In this document: one piece after another, positions 33,183-42,020 of the stretch
Position numbering within the stretch: the first letter of the stretch is position 1
Layout: every line of letters starts with the position of its first letter
Origin: an uncultured Blautia sp.
Lineage (GTDB): Bacteria; Bacillota; Clostridia; Lachnospirales; Lachnospiraceae
Assembly: GCA_900540785.1 (NCBI GenBank)
Contig: UQHF01000019.1
Location: forward strand, 6,702 to 70,701
Reading direction: 5' to 3'
DNA: 64,000 bases
Notes under the pieces: generated by a model
Told to the model about the DNA's origin: nothing
The model's database searches: none
The model's input: the letters and a program-made list of their open reading frames with translations, nothing else
Made by a program: the position numbers and the translations under genes

Positions 33183-33192
33183 GTATTCCACT

Positions 33193-34728
33193 CTATTTTT
33201 CTGTATCTTCCAACTGTATGGTCTTATGGTATTTCGCATTTGCCGCAAGAAGGGTGCTCCACTTCTCTTCCTCCGGTTTATTTTCGTTGTTATTATAGCG
33301 TTCCGGTCCTTTCAGCTCATCCATATACTGCACATAATCCAGAATATAAACATCGATTGTGGAAATATCTCTATCCTGAATAGCATAACGGTCTGTTCTT
33401 CCATCAGAAGTAATGTATGGAAGCTTGTTTCCATTTGCGTCAAGAGCTACCATAAAGCAGTCAGAATTGGAACCTTCCTCATAAAGAGTCTCCACGGAAA
33501 GCTCATATGGTGTCTTTGTTACAGATTTCAGTCCGATTCCGTTTTCATTTGTCTCATTAATTTCTATTACCTCTGTCTCACTGTCGTCAATAGTAACCGG
33601 AATATCAAACTCCCATCCTCCCTCATACCAGAAATTCATGTGCTCATTTGGATATTCATGATATTCCTGCGGTTCCTGTGACATCACTTCCATCCACTCT
33701 TCTTCAGACATGGCAGCAAGCTCTTCCCCTGTGTATCCGCTGTCCCAGTATTCCGGCTCTGCCTTGTCTCCAATTAATTTTTCAATATTTAAGTGAAGTG
33801 TAAAGCTATCCGGAACAGGAATCTCTTTTCTTTCACTTTCCAGGCTTCCTGCACGCGCCATTACTTTATCATTAAATTCTTCAAGAAGCGCATATCCCTC
33901 GTCTGTCTCATCATTTAAGTCGTCCATTTTAACTCCCATTTCGTCCAGCACACCCTGTACCATCTCGTCATATTTTTTCATATACTGGGAATCGTCTATC
34001 ATATCATTTTTCAGGTCGATACGGAGAATGCATGCATATGTATTTTCATCCAGATATTCTCCTTCCAGTTGTGTAAGATCCGTACTCTTTAAAATCTCCG
34101 GATATTCATACCCCTCAGGCAGTTCCTTTAAAAAGTCGTAATCTCTTGTGTAATTCATAGCAAATGCAGGCATCTCCCCGTTTTCTCCCTCGGACATCAT
34201 CGTATCCGGGAATGGTTCTTCACTTTTTGCTTCCATTGTGAGATAAATTGTCTGACTGTCTGCGTATACCTCGGAAAAGCGGATTGTCAGTCCATTATTT
34301 GTCTTTGTATAAGCACCTTCTGCTGTTCCCGGTTCTTTTGCATCTCCTGTTTCGCTGACTTCCTTTGTCTCTTCTTTTGTTGTCTCCGGTTCTGCCAGTG
34401 TCTCTGCTTTATCTGCAAAATTACCGAAAAAGCTTACTTTATCCTGCAGCTCTGCAAAAATCCCTCCTACAACCGGAAGCTCCCTTGCCATAACCGGATT
34501 GGCGGCACATACTACAAAGCCTACCGCAAGAACTGCTGCCGTACTTCCTGCTGCTTTTGCTGCTATGGACATCCATCTGTATGGATTCTTCTCTTTTTTC
34601 TCCTGGTGGATCTCATTGTTTTTAATCATGTAATACGCCTCCTGTGCTTTGTTTTTTACAACTTCCGGAATTTCCACTTCTTTTTTTAATTCTCTTCGGA
34701 TTTCTTTTTCCCTGTCGTCTAATCTCAT
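33193..34728 (-). CDS. DUF4179 membrane protein, putative anti-sigma factor
   Basis: 511 residues. Residues 1-52 are cytosolic and helical (sigma-binding candidate, IRRELKKEVEIPEVVKNKAQEAYYMI). One transmembrane helix lies at about 56-78. The large outside part begins with the DUF4179 domain (VMARELPVVGGIFAELQDKVSFFG), then a Glu/Thr-rich linker and an acidic beta-rich region with DUF5643-like character. Its start overlaps the stop of the ECF sigma gene by four bases, the standard arrangement for a cognate sigma/anti-sigma pair. The inducing signal is unknown; related systems respond to cell-envelope stress. Confidence 0.8.
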   Translation of the reverse strand: MRLDDREKEIRRELKKEVEIPEVVKNKAQEAYYMIKNNEIHQEKKEKNPYRWMSIAAKAAGSTAAVLAVGFVVCAANPVMARELPVVGGIFAELQDKVSFFGNFADKAETLAEPETTKEETKEVSETGDAKEPGTAEGAYTKTNNGLTIRFSEVYADSQTIYLTMEAKSEEPFPDTMMSEGENGEMPAFAMNYTRDYDFLKELPEGYEYPEILKSTDLTQLEGEYLDENTYACILRIDLKNDMIDDSQYMKKYDEMVQGVLDEMGVKMDDLNDETDEGYALLEEFNDKVMARAGSLESERKEIPVPDSFTLHLNIEKLIGDKAEPEYWDSGYTGEELAAMSEEEWMEVMSQEPQEYHEYPNEHMNFWYEGGWEFDIPVTIDDSETEVIEINETNENGIGLKSVTKTPYELSVETLYEEGSNSDCFMVALDANGNKLPYITSDGRTDRYAIQDRDISTIDVYILDYVQYMDELKGPERYNNNENKPEEEKWSTLLAANAKYHKTIQLEDTEK

Positions 34729-35294
34729 TTCTGCCTCCTGCTTCCTGCACCTGCCACTGCTTTTGCAAAAGCCGGCTCTGCATAAGAATCCTTTACTTTG
34801 TACTGATACTGTTCTGCAATCTTTTGTCTGCCTCTTGCAAGTCTTGTTTTTACTGTTCCTTCCTTCATGTTCAGGATTTCCCCAATTTCTCTTGTGTTAA
34901 ATCCTTCCATATAATATAGAAGGAGAACCGTTCTGTACTTTTCGTCCAGAGGAGCAAGTACGTGATTCCACTCCACCATCTCAAAATCTTCTTCATACAC
35001 CGGTGTCTCCGGCAAACTGTCCGTATACAGCATAAGGCTCTTCGTCTGAAGTATATCTTTACATTTATTTATCAGAATCCGGATCAGCCACGTTTTGAAA
35101 TAGCGGTTTTGCTCCAGCGTTCCTATTTTCTGGAAACAGGATAAAATGGTTTCCTGTATTGCATCTGCAGCATCTTCATCATTTTTTAAATAGGCTCTGG
35201 CAACTTTGTACATGCTCTGCATCTGAAGGTCCATCAGACGGCAGAACGCGTCTTTATCGCCCTTTTTTGCCTTTCTTATCAATAACTCTGTCAT
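34725..35294 (-). CDS. ECF-type RNA polymerase sigma factor
   Basis: 189 residues. Sigma region 2 spans about 8-75 (FCRLMDLQMQSMYKVARAYLKNDEDAADAIQETILSCFQ, with ADAIQET in 2.2 and FKTWLIRILINKC in 2.4). Region 4 spans about 110-165 (LDEKYRTVLLLYYMEGFNTREIGEILNMKEGTVKTRLARGRQKI). Cotranscribed with and overlapping the DUF4179 gene. Upstream lies a TGAAAC/TGTCTA promoter of the kind ECF factors themselves use (35350-35379), which suggests autoregulation. Confidence 0.92.
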   Translation of the reverse strand: MTELLIRKAKKGDKDAFCRLMDLQMQSMYKVARAYLKNDEDAADAIQETILSCFQKIGTLEQNRYFKTWLIRILINKCKDILQTKSLMLYTDSLPETPVYEEDFEMVEWNHVLAPLDEKYRTVLLLYYMEGFNTREIGEILNMKEGTVKTRLARGRQKIAEQYQYKVKDSYAEPAFAKAVAGAGSRRQK

Positions 35295-35349
35295 AGGGTA
35301 CTCCCTTCTGTTCGACCGGTCTAAAGCTTTTTATCTGCGCTTCTAACTA

Positions 35350-35379
35350 TTAGACACTGCAGATTCCAAAATGGTTTCA
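35350..35379 (-). promoter_or_regulatory. ECF-type, probably autoregulated promoter of the sigma/DUF4179 operon
   Basis: On the minus strand: TGAAAC (35379-35374), 17-base spacer, TGTCTAA (35356-35350). This closely matches the TGAAAC...CGTCTA pattern of Firmicutes ECF sigma factors (SigM/SigV/SigW type) and lies about 50 bases before the sigma gene. Confidence 0.7.
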
Positions 35380-35401
35380 CTTTATTTTAACATTTTTAAA
35401 G

Positions 35402-35442
35402 AAAAAACCGGTATATCAGACATCATCTGCCTGATATACCGG
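35402..35442 (-). terminator. terminator of the aldo/keto reductase gene
   Basis: Perfect 12-bp stem CCGGTATATCAG (35408-35419) with CTGATATACCGG (35431-35442), followed on the minus strand by six T. Confidence 0.85.
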
Positions 35443-35475
35443 AATCCATCCGTTTTCACATATTTTTACAGGTGC

Positions 35476-36483
35476 TTACTCGCCGAATTTGGAAGCTGCG
35501 TTTTCAAGCATTTTTCGAATAGGAAGCTGGTAAGGACATCTTGTCTCACACTCTCCGCATTTGACACAGGCGGAAGCCTTCACAGGAAGCGTACTGTACC
35601 TTTCTCTTGCCCAGTCTCCCAGATCGTATCTTTCCAGGTATCCTGCAAAAAGAAATACACTTGGGATGTTAATGCCCACTGTACACGGCGCACAGTAATT
35701 GCAGCGGCGGCAGAAATTTGTTCCAAGCTCCTTCCTTATCTTGTGCATTTCCTCCTGCTCCTCACTGCTTAACGGAGAAGTATCACAGCAGGCACGTAAG
35801 TTTTCTTCCAGTTCTCTCTCCTCTGCCATTCCCGGGATCACCACCGTTACATTGGGATTGGCGCATACATAGCGAAGGGCAAGGGCAGCATTTTCAATGG
35901 CTCCTCCTGCAAGGGGCTTCATATCAATAAATCCGATGTTTTTTTCTTTGCATTTGGAAATCAGATCTTCTCCCTGACTTTCCACAATGTTATATGGAAA
36001 CATAATGGTTTCCACCCAGTCAAGAGAAAGAGCGCGCTCAAATACTGCTGTGGAATGTGCTGTCAGACCGATGTGTCCGATTTTTCCGGCTTCTTTCGCC
36101 TCCATAAGAGCCTCCAGCGCGCCGCCTTCTCCGATTACCTGGTCAAGCTGTTCCATACTCGGATTATGGACCTGATATAAATCAATATGATCCGTTCTTA
36201 AATTCTGAAGACTTTTTTCTATATCTGCTGCCATCGCTTCTTTTGTGCGCGCCATGCTCTTTGTTGCAAGGACAAACTGATCGCGTATTCCCTCAAGTGC
36301 ATAACCGAGATATTCTTCACTGACTGTATAGCCTCTTGCCGTATCAATATAATTTACTCCCTCTTCTTTAAGACGCTCCATTAATTTTTTTGTACCTTCT
36401 GCGTCGATTTTCTGGATTGGAATCCCACCAAAACCCATACGGGAAATTTTAAGCCCTGTTTTTCCTAATACTCTGTATTCCAT
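35476..36483 (-). CDS. aldo/keto reductase with C-terminal 4Fe-4S domain
   Basis: 335 residues from the ATG at 36483 (GGAGG upstream; the in-frame ATG at 36516 lacks one). The NADPH-dependent aldo/keto reductase barrel (1-250) has GKTGLKISRMGFGG, YIDTARGYTVSEEYLG (catalytic Asp and Tyr) and the lysine in FVLATKSMA, plus DHIDLYQVHNP. The last 75 residues add CRRCNYCAPC and CVKCGECETRCPY, suited to [4Fe-4S] clusters. This architecture is common in anaerobes and probably links the barrel to ferredoxin-type electron flow. Substrate unknown. A single-gene unit. Confidence 0.9.
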   Translation of the reverse strand: MEYRVLGKTGLKISRMGFGGIPIQKIDAEGTKKLMERLKEEGVNYIDTARGYTVSEEYLGYALEGIRDQFVLATKSMARTKEAMAADIEKSLQNLRTDHIDLYQVHNPSMEQLDQVIGEGGALEALMEAKEAGKIGHIGLTAHSTAVFERALSLDWVETIMFPYNIVESQGEDLISKCKEKNIGFIDMKPLAGGAIENAALALRYVCANPNVTVVIPGMAEERELEENLRACCDTSPLSSEEQEEMHKIRKELGTNFCRRCNYCAPCTVGINIPSVFLFAGYLERYDLGDWARERYSTLPVKASACVKCGECETRCPYQLPIRKMLENAASKFGE

Positions 36484-36551
36484 AACCTTCCTCCACCTGA
36501 TTTCTTCTGATAACAAAGAATCTCGCTTGCGAATTTCCTATAGCATAAAAC

Positions 36552-36583
36552 AAAAACTGCCACCGGCGCAATGCCGATGACAG
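36552..36583 (-). terminator. terminator of efp
   Basis: 11-bp stem with G-U pairs (36557-36567 with 36573-36583) and a five-base loop, followed on the minus strand by five T. Confidence 0.82.
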
Positions 36584-36595
36584 CCCTCATTTCCA

Positions 36596-37153
36596 TTATA
36601 CACGGGAAAGATATTCGCCTGTTCTTGTATCGATTTTCAGTTTGTCACCCTGATTTACAAATAACGGAACCTGAACCTGTGCGCCTGTCTCAACAGTTGC
36701 CGGTTTTGTTGCGCCCTGTGCAGTATTTCCTGCAAATCCAGGCTCTGTCTCAACTACCTCAAGCTCTACGAACAGAGGCGGCTCGATTGCAAATACGTTT
36801 CCGTTGTGGGAACAGATTTTTACAACCTCATTCTCTTTTACAAATTTCAGAGAGTCTCCAACCTGATCTTTTGTAAGAGCAACCTGATCGTAAGTTTCTG
36901 TATTCATGAAGTTGTATAACTCTCCATCATTGTACAGATAGCTCATGTCCACACGCTCAATACGTGCCTGCGGGAATTTCTCAGTAGGACGGAAGGATTT
37001 CTCCAGAACCGCTCCTGTGATGATGTTTTTATATTTTGTTCTGACAAATGCAGCTCCCTTTCCAGGTTTTACATGCTGGAATTCAACAATCTGACATACA
37101 TTTCCGTCAATTTCGAGTGTGATACCGTTTTTGAAATCACCTGCTGAAATCAT
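36596..37153 (-). CDS. efp: elongation factor P
   Basis: Relieves ribosome stalling at polyproline stretches. 185 residues, three beta-barrel domains. The tip loop KPGKGAAFVRTK (about 29-40) carries the lysine that is modified in many species. The C-terminal signature DKLKIDTRTGEYLSRV is intact. ATAAGGAGG precedes the ATG at 37153. Sixty-eight bases separate it from aroK, enough for its own promoter (a TATTAT lies there), and it ends at the hairpin 36552-36583. Confidence 0.97.
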   Translation of the reverse strand: MISAGDFKNGITLEIDGNVCQIVEFQHVKPGKGAAFVRTKYKNIITGAVLEKSFRPTEKFPQARIERVDMSYLYNDGELYNFMNTETYDQVALTKDQVGDSLKFVKENEVVKICSHNGNVFAIEPPLFVELEVVETEPGFAGNTAQGATKPATVETGAQVQVPLFVNQGDKLKIDTRTGEYLSRV

Positions 37154-37221
37154 AATTATATTTCCTCCTTATTGTACACTTCACTATGAGTTATTCTATA
37201 ATACCCGGGAAGATTTTTCAA

Positions 37222-37740
37222 CTATTTTTTTGTATATGCCGCTAATTTTTCTTCAATTTCTTCAATCAGCCCCTCAAAAGGCTTTACGCCAGTCTCCACC
37301 TGAATATCTGCAAAGCGGGCATACACCGGATCGCGCTGTTTTAAAAGCTTCTTAATCTTATCCTCCTGGTCGCTTCCTTCAATAAGAGGATTGTTGCTGC
37401 CCTCAAGGCGTTTCTTAAGAACTGCGTAGGAACCTTTCAGATAGATGACAGTACCAAGCTCTTTTAAATATTTCTGATTCTGCTCCTGAACAGGAAGCCC
37501 TGCCCCAAGAGAAATAACTTTTCTCTCCTTATCCTCGATCAGATTTTTTATGGCAAGTGTCTCCAGAGCTCTGTAAAATGGTTCTCCAAACCTTTCAAAA
37601 ACCTCTTTGACAGACATATTAAACTTTTTTGTAATGATTCTGTCCACATCAATAAACGGCAGATTCAGGTCTTTTGCCAGTCTTTTTCCTACTCTTGTCT
37701 TACCTGAACCCATAAAACCAATTATGACAATGTGGTTCAT
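37222..37740 (-). CDS. aroK: shikimate kinase
   Basis: Phosphorylates shikimate in aromatic amino acid synthesis. 172 residues. P-loop GFMGSGKT at 8-15, shikimate-binding DVDRIITKKF near 32 and FERFGEPFYRALE near 48 (Arg), then SLGAGLPVQ near 78 and the lid with RDPVYARFADI near 136. The second glycine of the usual GGG motif is replaced (GAGLP). Its ATG overlaps the yqeG stop by four bases. Confidence 0.92.
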   Translation of the reverse strand: MNHIVIIGFMGSGKTRVGKRLAKDLNLPFIDVDRIITKKFNMSVKEVFERFGEPFYRALETLAIKNLIEDKERKVISLGAGLPVQEQNQKYLKELGTVIYLKGSYAVLKKRLEGSNNPLIEGSDQEDKIKKLLKQRDPVYARFADIQVETGVKPFEGLIEEIEEKLAAYTKK

Positions 37741-38240
37741 GAATTTCCCTCCTCTTTCCTGTAAAAGTACAGTACGATTTTTTCAAGATAGCGTTTCAGG
37801 ACAATCTGGATTTCTTCCTTTGGATGAATCGGCTTTACAAGAATATTCCGGATTCCTGCCCTTTTTGCTCCGTACACATCCGTAAAAAGCTGATCGCCTA
37901 TAAAAATAGTATTGTTTCTGTCCGTTCCCAGCATTTCCATTGCCTTTATGTAATTTTTCACAGAAGGCTTGTGAGCATTCTCAATAAACTTCTCTCCCAC
38001 CGCCTCATTAAAAGAGGACACCCTCTCTATCTGATTGTTTGACAGAAAACAGCAGTGAAATCCAAGCTTCTTTAAATGTGCAAAAAGAGCCTTTGCCCTG
38101 TCGTCTGCCGGAGCTCCATGAGGCACAAGCGTATTGTCTATATCAAATAAAAGTCCCCTGTACCCTTCCTGATACAACCTGTCATAATCAATCTCATAAG
38201 CGGAATCTCTGTATTCATCTGGAAAAAAACATCTAAACAT
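37737..38240 (-). CDS. yqeG: YqeG family HAD-IIIA phosphatase
   Basis: 167 residues. HAD motif I is DIDNTLVPHG (near 34), motif II SNN (near 68), and motif III with DQLFTDVYGAKRAG near 127. The YqeG family acts on phosphatidylglycerophosphate-like or unknown substrates. Here it is coupled to aroK (four-base overlap) and follows the patatin gene by six bases, a mini-operon that could tie a phosphatase to lipid turnover. Confidence 0.9.
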   Translation of the reverse strand: MFRCFFPDEYRDSAYEIDYDRLYQEGYRGLLFDIDNTLVPHGAPADDRAKALFAHLKKLGFHCCFLSNNQIERVSSFNEAVGEKFIENAHKPSVKNYIKAMEMLGTDRNNTIFIGDQLFTDVYGAKRAGIRNILVKPIHPKEEIQIVLKRYLEKIVLYFYRKEEGNS

Positions 38241-38246
38241 AATTTT

Positions 38247-39119
38247 TCAGTCCTCGTTATCCTGTTTCAGATATGCCTCCATATCTGTGATTTTGTCTTT
38301 CATAAGATCATATCCGTGCTGATAAAAAGCAGACAGTTTTTCTTCATCCCTCTCTGCTCTTCCCACAGGCTCCATCTCCGGACGGATTACAAAAATATGA
38401 CCTTCTTTTTCCCATTTCTCAATTAACTCCAGCGTTCTGTTGTAGTTTCGGTAGCGGTTTAAGAGCGTGTTGAGAAGATTGGGATATTCCCGGAATGCAG
38501 CCACATAGAGGGCTTTGCTTTTTCCCGGCTTTTCTTTGCGGTATCCATAGTTTCTTGTAAGGATCACTACATTTTTCCGGTATCCTTTTTTCATTGCGTG
38601 GATTACAGGTATGGAATCTGCAATTCCCCCATCAAGATACCTTTCTCCGTCAAGCTCCACCATTGGACTTACAACAGGAAGGCTCGACGAAGCCCGGCAG
38701 ATATTCATAAGCTTCTGCCGGTCTTCTTTTTCGGAGAGGTACTCTGCCTCTCCCGTATTACAGTTTGTTACCACAAGCTCACATTCTGTGCGCGACTGAA
38801 AATACGTATCAAAATCAAATGGGAAAATTTCATTAGGATACCTGTCAAAAAGCATATCCATATCAAAAAGGCTTCTGTTTTTAATCATATTTCCCATACT
38901 GATATAGCTGTATTCCTTGTCCTCCAGAATCATGCACTGCCTTGTCCGTCCTGTCTGTTTTGAGACAAAATCCACTGCATTGCATGCGCCTGCAGATACT
39001 CCTGTTACATAGGAAAATTCCGTATTCTGCTCCATCAGATAATCCAGGACACCGGCAGTAAACACCCCCCTGTTTCCACCGCCCTCCAGGATAAGTGCTG
39101 CCTGATTTTCCTTCTTCAT
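38247..39119 (-). CDS. patatin-like phospholipase (RssA-type)
   Basis: 290-residue cytosolic serine hydrolase with the patatin catalytic pair: oxyanion hole GGGNRGVF (13-20), nucleophile S42 in GVSAG, and D163 in DGG. A lipase/esterase role on phospholipids or lysophospholipids is expected from the family. ATG at 39119 lies 15 bases after the citrate synthase stop; it may be read from that gene's promoter. It is followed by yqeG-aroK. Confidence 0.9.
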   Translation of the reverse strand: MKKENQAALILEGGGNRGVFTAGVLDYLMEQNTEFSYVTGVSAGACNAVDFVSKQTGRTRQCMILEDKEYSYISMGNMIKNRSLFDMDMLFDRYPNEIFPFDFDTYFQSRTECELVVTNCNTGEAEYLSEKEDRQKLMNICRASSSLPVVSPMVELDGERYLDGGIADSIPVIHAMKKGYRKNVVILTRNYGYRKEKPGKSKALYVAAFREYPNLLNTLLNRYRNYNRTLELIEKWEKEGHIFVIRPEMEPVGRAERDEEKLSAFYQHGYDLMKDKITDMEAYLKQDNED

Positions 39120-39134
39120 ATCATGAAACCCTTT

Positions 39135-40496
39135 CTAACGATCCTCAAGCGGCACATAAGCTGCAGGTGCAAGCACATTTTTGTATGCGGGACGGATGAT
39201 CTTATCTGTGTTGATAAGCTCTTCCATACGATGTGCGCTCCAGCCTACAATACGTGCCACTGCAAACATAGGGGTAAAGAGTTCAAGAGGCAGATCCAGC
39301 ATACTGTAAACGAAACCGCTGTAAAAGTCCACGTTTGCACTTACGCCTTTGTAGATCTTTCTCTCCTCTGCAATGACCTCTGGTGCAAGACGCTCCACCA
39401 TTGAATAGAGACGGTAATCCTTCATTCTGCCTTTCTCTTTTGCCAGAGTTTCCACAAATCCTTTAAAGACTTCCGCTCTCGGGTCAGATACAGAATAAAC
39501 AGCATGTCCCATACCATAGATAAGACCTCTTCTGTCAAATGCTTCTTTATGAAGCAGCTTTTTCAGATAATTTCTTACCTCGTCCTCGTCTTCCCAGTCC
39601 TTCACTTCTTTTTTCATATCCTGAACCATGCTGACTACCTTAATATTGGCGCCGCCGTGCTTTGGTCCTTTCAGTGATCCGAGAGCTGCTGCGATCGCAG
39701 AATATGTATCGGTTCCGGAAGATGATACCACATGAGTAGTAAAAGTGGAGTTGTTTCCACCGCCGTGCTCCATATGGAGGATCAGTGCAATATCCAGAAT
39801 CTGTGCTTCCAGAGCTGTATATTTCTTGTCCGGGCGGAGCATACGCAGAATATTTTCCGCTGTGGAAAGCTCTTTTTTCGGATTGTGAATGTAAAGGCTC
39901 TTGCCTCTTACAAAGTGATTATACGCCTGGTATCCATATACGGAAAGCAGCGGAAATACGCTGATCAGGTTGAGACACTGACGAAGAACATTCGGCAGGG
40001 AAATATCATCCGGATTCTTATCGTAGGAATACAGGGTAAGCACGCTTCTGGAAAGCGCGTTCATAATATCGCTTGACGGCGCTTTCATGATCACGTCTCT
40101 TGTAAAGTTTTTCGGAAGAGAACGCTGATTTGCCAGAAGATCGGTAAATTCCTTCAGTTCTTCTTTATCTGGCAGCTTACCGAAAAGAAGAAGGTAAGCC
40201 GTCTCCTCAAATCCGAAACGCTTGTCCTTAATAAAGCCTCCCGTAAGCTCCTTAATATCATAGCCTCTGTAAGAAAGGCTTCCTGCACAGGGAACTTCCT
40301 GTCCGTCTACGATCTTTGTTGCCTGCACATTGGAAACCTGGGTCAGTCCTGCAAGAACACCCTTTCCATTGATGTCACGAAGCCCTCTCTTTACATCGTA
40401 TTTTCCGTAAAGAGACAGATCAAGACTGCTGTGTTCTTTGCAGACCTCTGTCAGTCTTTCGATTTCCGGTGTCACTTTCATGTTAAATCCACTCAT
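39135..40496 (-). CDS. gltA: citrate synthase
   Basis: Condenses oxaloacetate and acetyl-CoA. 453 residues, the length of the Clostridia clade. Catalytic segments: LHMEHGGGNNSTFTTHVV (substrate-binding His, near 230), GSLKGPKHGGAN (His near 268), MGHAVYSVSDPRA near 325 (His and Asp), and NVDFYSGFVYSML near 395. In anaerobes with an incomplete cycle it feeds 2-oxoglutarate for glutamate synthesis, which fits the neighbouring gdhA and alaA genes. Confidence 0.95.
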   Translation of the reverse strand: MSGFNMKVTPEIERLTEVCKEHSSLDLSLYGKYDVKRGLRDINGKGVLAGLTQVSNVQATKIVDGQEVPCAGSLSYRGYDIKELTGGFIKDKRFGFEETAYLLLFGKLPDKEELKEFTDLLANQRSLPKNFTRDVIMKAPSSDIMNALSRSVLTLYSYDKNPDDISLPNVLRQCLNLISVFPLLSVYGYQAYNHFVRGKSLYIHNPKKELSTAENILRMLRPDKKYTALEAQILDIALILHMEHGGGNNSTFTTHVVSSSGTDTYSAIAAALGSLKGPKHGGANIKVVSMVQDMKKEVKDWEDEDEVRNYLKKLLHKEAFDRRGLIYGMGHAVYSVSDPRAEVFKGFVETLAKEKGRMKDYRLYSMVERLAPEVIAEERKIYKGVSANVDFYSGFVYSMLDLPLELFTPMFAVARIVGWSAHRMEELINTDKIIRPAYKNVLAPAAYVPLEDR

Positions 40497-40624
40497 ATTG
40501 TATTGCCCCTTTCATCTTTTATTCGGTCAGTCGATAAAGGTCCCTCCTCGTACCCTCTATGTATTTTCTGTGTGCTTTTCATCACATCTTATAACAGTAT
40601 AACATTTTTTTCCTTTTCAGTCTA

Positions 40625-41842
40625 TCATTTCTGTTTATATGTGCTTAAGAAATCGCCAAGCTTCTTTGCCGCCTTCTCAAGCTGCAGAATATTTGGAAGG
40701 TATACCACACGGAAATGATCCGGCTGATGCCAGTTAAATCCCTTTCCAGGAACAAGAAGAACCTGCTTCTCGTGAAGAAAATCAAGAGCAAACTGCTCGT
40801 CATTTTCAATATGGAATTTCTCTACATCAATTTTCGGGAAAATATAAAATGCAGCTTTTGGCTTCACTGCCGTGATTCCCGGAATGTCTGTCAGCGCTTT
40901 ATATATGTATTCTCTCTGCTCGTAAATACGTCCGCCCGGCTGTATATACTCATTGACACTCTGGTATCCCCCAAGTGCAGTCTGTACGATAGACTGTGCC
41001 GGAACATTAGAACAGAGACGCATGGAGGAAAGCATATTCAGTCCTTCTATGTATCCCTTTGCACGGTTTTTCGGTCCGCTCAGCACCATCCAGCCAATGC
41101 GGAATCCCGCGATCATATGAGATTTAGAAAGACCGGAAAACGTCACACAGAACAAATCCGGCGCAAGAGAAGCAATGGACGTATGCTGGTACTGATCCAT
41201 AACAAGACGGTCATAAATCTCATCGGAAAAAATAATCAATTCATGCTCTCTTGCAATCTGCACAATCTGTTCCAGAACCTCTTTGGGATATACGGCTCCT
41301 GTAGGGTTGTTAGGATTGATGATCACGATCGCCTTTGTCTTATCTGTGATTTTGCTTCGAATATCGTCCATATCCGGATACCATTCCGACTGCTCGTCAC
41401 AGATATAATGTACGACTTTTCCTCCGGAAAGGGTCGCCGTTGCTGTCCAGAGCGGATAATCCGGTGCAGGGATCAGAATTTCATCTCCGTTATTTAAAAG
41501 AGCCTGCATACAGAGATTAATCAGCTCACTTACCCCGTTTCCTGTATAAATATCGTTCATAGTCACATTGGGAATGCCGCGCAGCTGACAATACTGCATA
41601 ATCGCTTTTCTTGCGGAAAAAATCCCTCTGGAGTCAGAATACCCCTGAGAAGTACGGATATTGCTCAGCATATCCAGGATTACTTCCTGCGGAGCGGAAA
41701 AGCCAAAGGGATACGGGTTTCCGATATTCAGCTTCAGGATTTCCTTACCTTCTTCCTCCATTCTTCCTGCCTCGTCTACGACAGGTCCTCGTACATCATA
41801 CAATACATTATCAAGCTTTGATGATTTTTCAAATATTCTCAT
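40625..41842 (-). CDS. alaA: alanine aminotransferase, AlaA-like
   Basis: PLP-dependent class I aminotransferase of 405 residues, strikingly similar along its whole length to enterobacterial AlaA (glutamate-pyruvate transaminase): EKSSKLDNVLYDVRGPV at the start, NIGNPYPFGFSAPQE, PAPDYPLWTATATLSGGK, NPNNPTGAVY, the PLP lysine in SGLSKSHMIAGFRIGW, and ASMRLCSNVPAQ. It is divergent from gdhA across 178 bases, with a TATAAT -10 box on its side. Makes alanine from pyruvate using glutamate supplied by GdhA. Confidence 0.9.
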   Translation of the reverse strand: MRIFEKSSKLDNVLYDVRGPVVDEAGRMEEEGKEILKLNIGNPYPFGFSAPQEVILDMLSNIRTSQGYSDSRGIFSARKAIMQYCQLRGIPNVTMNDIYTGNGVSELINLCMQALLNNGDEILIPAPDYPLWTATATLSGGKVVHYICDEQSEWYPDMDDIRSKITDKTKAIVIINPNNPTGAVYPKEVLEQIVQIAREHELIIFSDEIYDRLVMDQYQHTSIASLAPDLFCVTFSGLSKSHMIAGFRIGWMVLSGPKNRAKGYIEGLNMLSSMRLCSNVPAQSIVQTALGGYQSVNEYIQPGGRIYEQREYIYKALTDIPGITAVKPKAAFYIFPKIDVEKFHIENDEQFALDFLHEKQVLLVPGKGFNWHQPDHFRVVYLPNILQLEKAAKKLGDFLSTYKQK

Positions 41843-42020
41843 TTTATCTTGCCTCCCCTTTTACGAAATTGGTATTTCATTATAATCTCACATTTGCCCC
41901 TCTTTCGCAAGCCTCAGCGCCCATGTTCAAAAAAATTTAAAAAACTCTTTTCTTTTTTAGCACTTTAGTGTATAATAACGCACATAAAAAAATACAACAG
42001 TTGGAAGAGGAGGATTTATT

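Noticed and set aside
33012..33248. A minus-strand open frame across the tRNA
   Set aside because: It overlaps the tRNA and its promoter and has no recognisable protein content; it is a chance frame.
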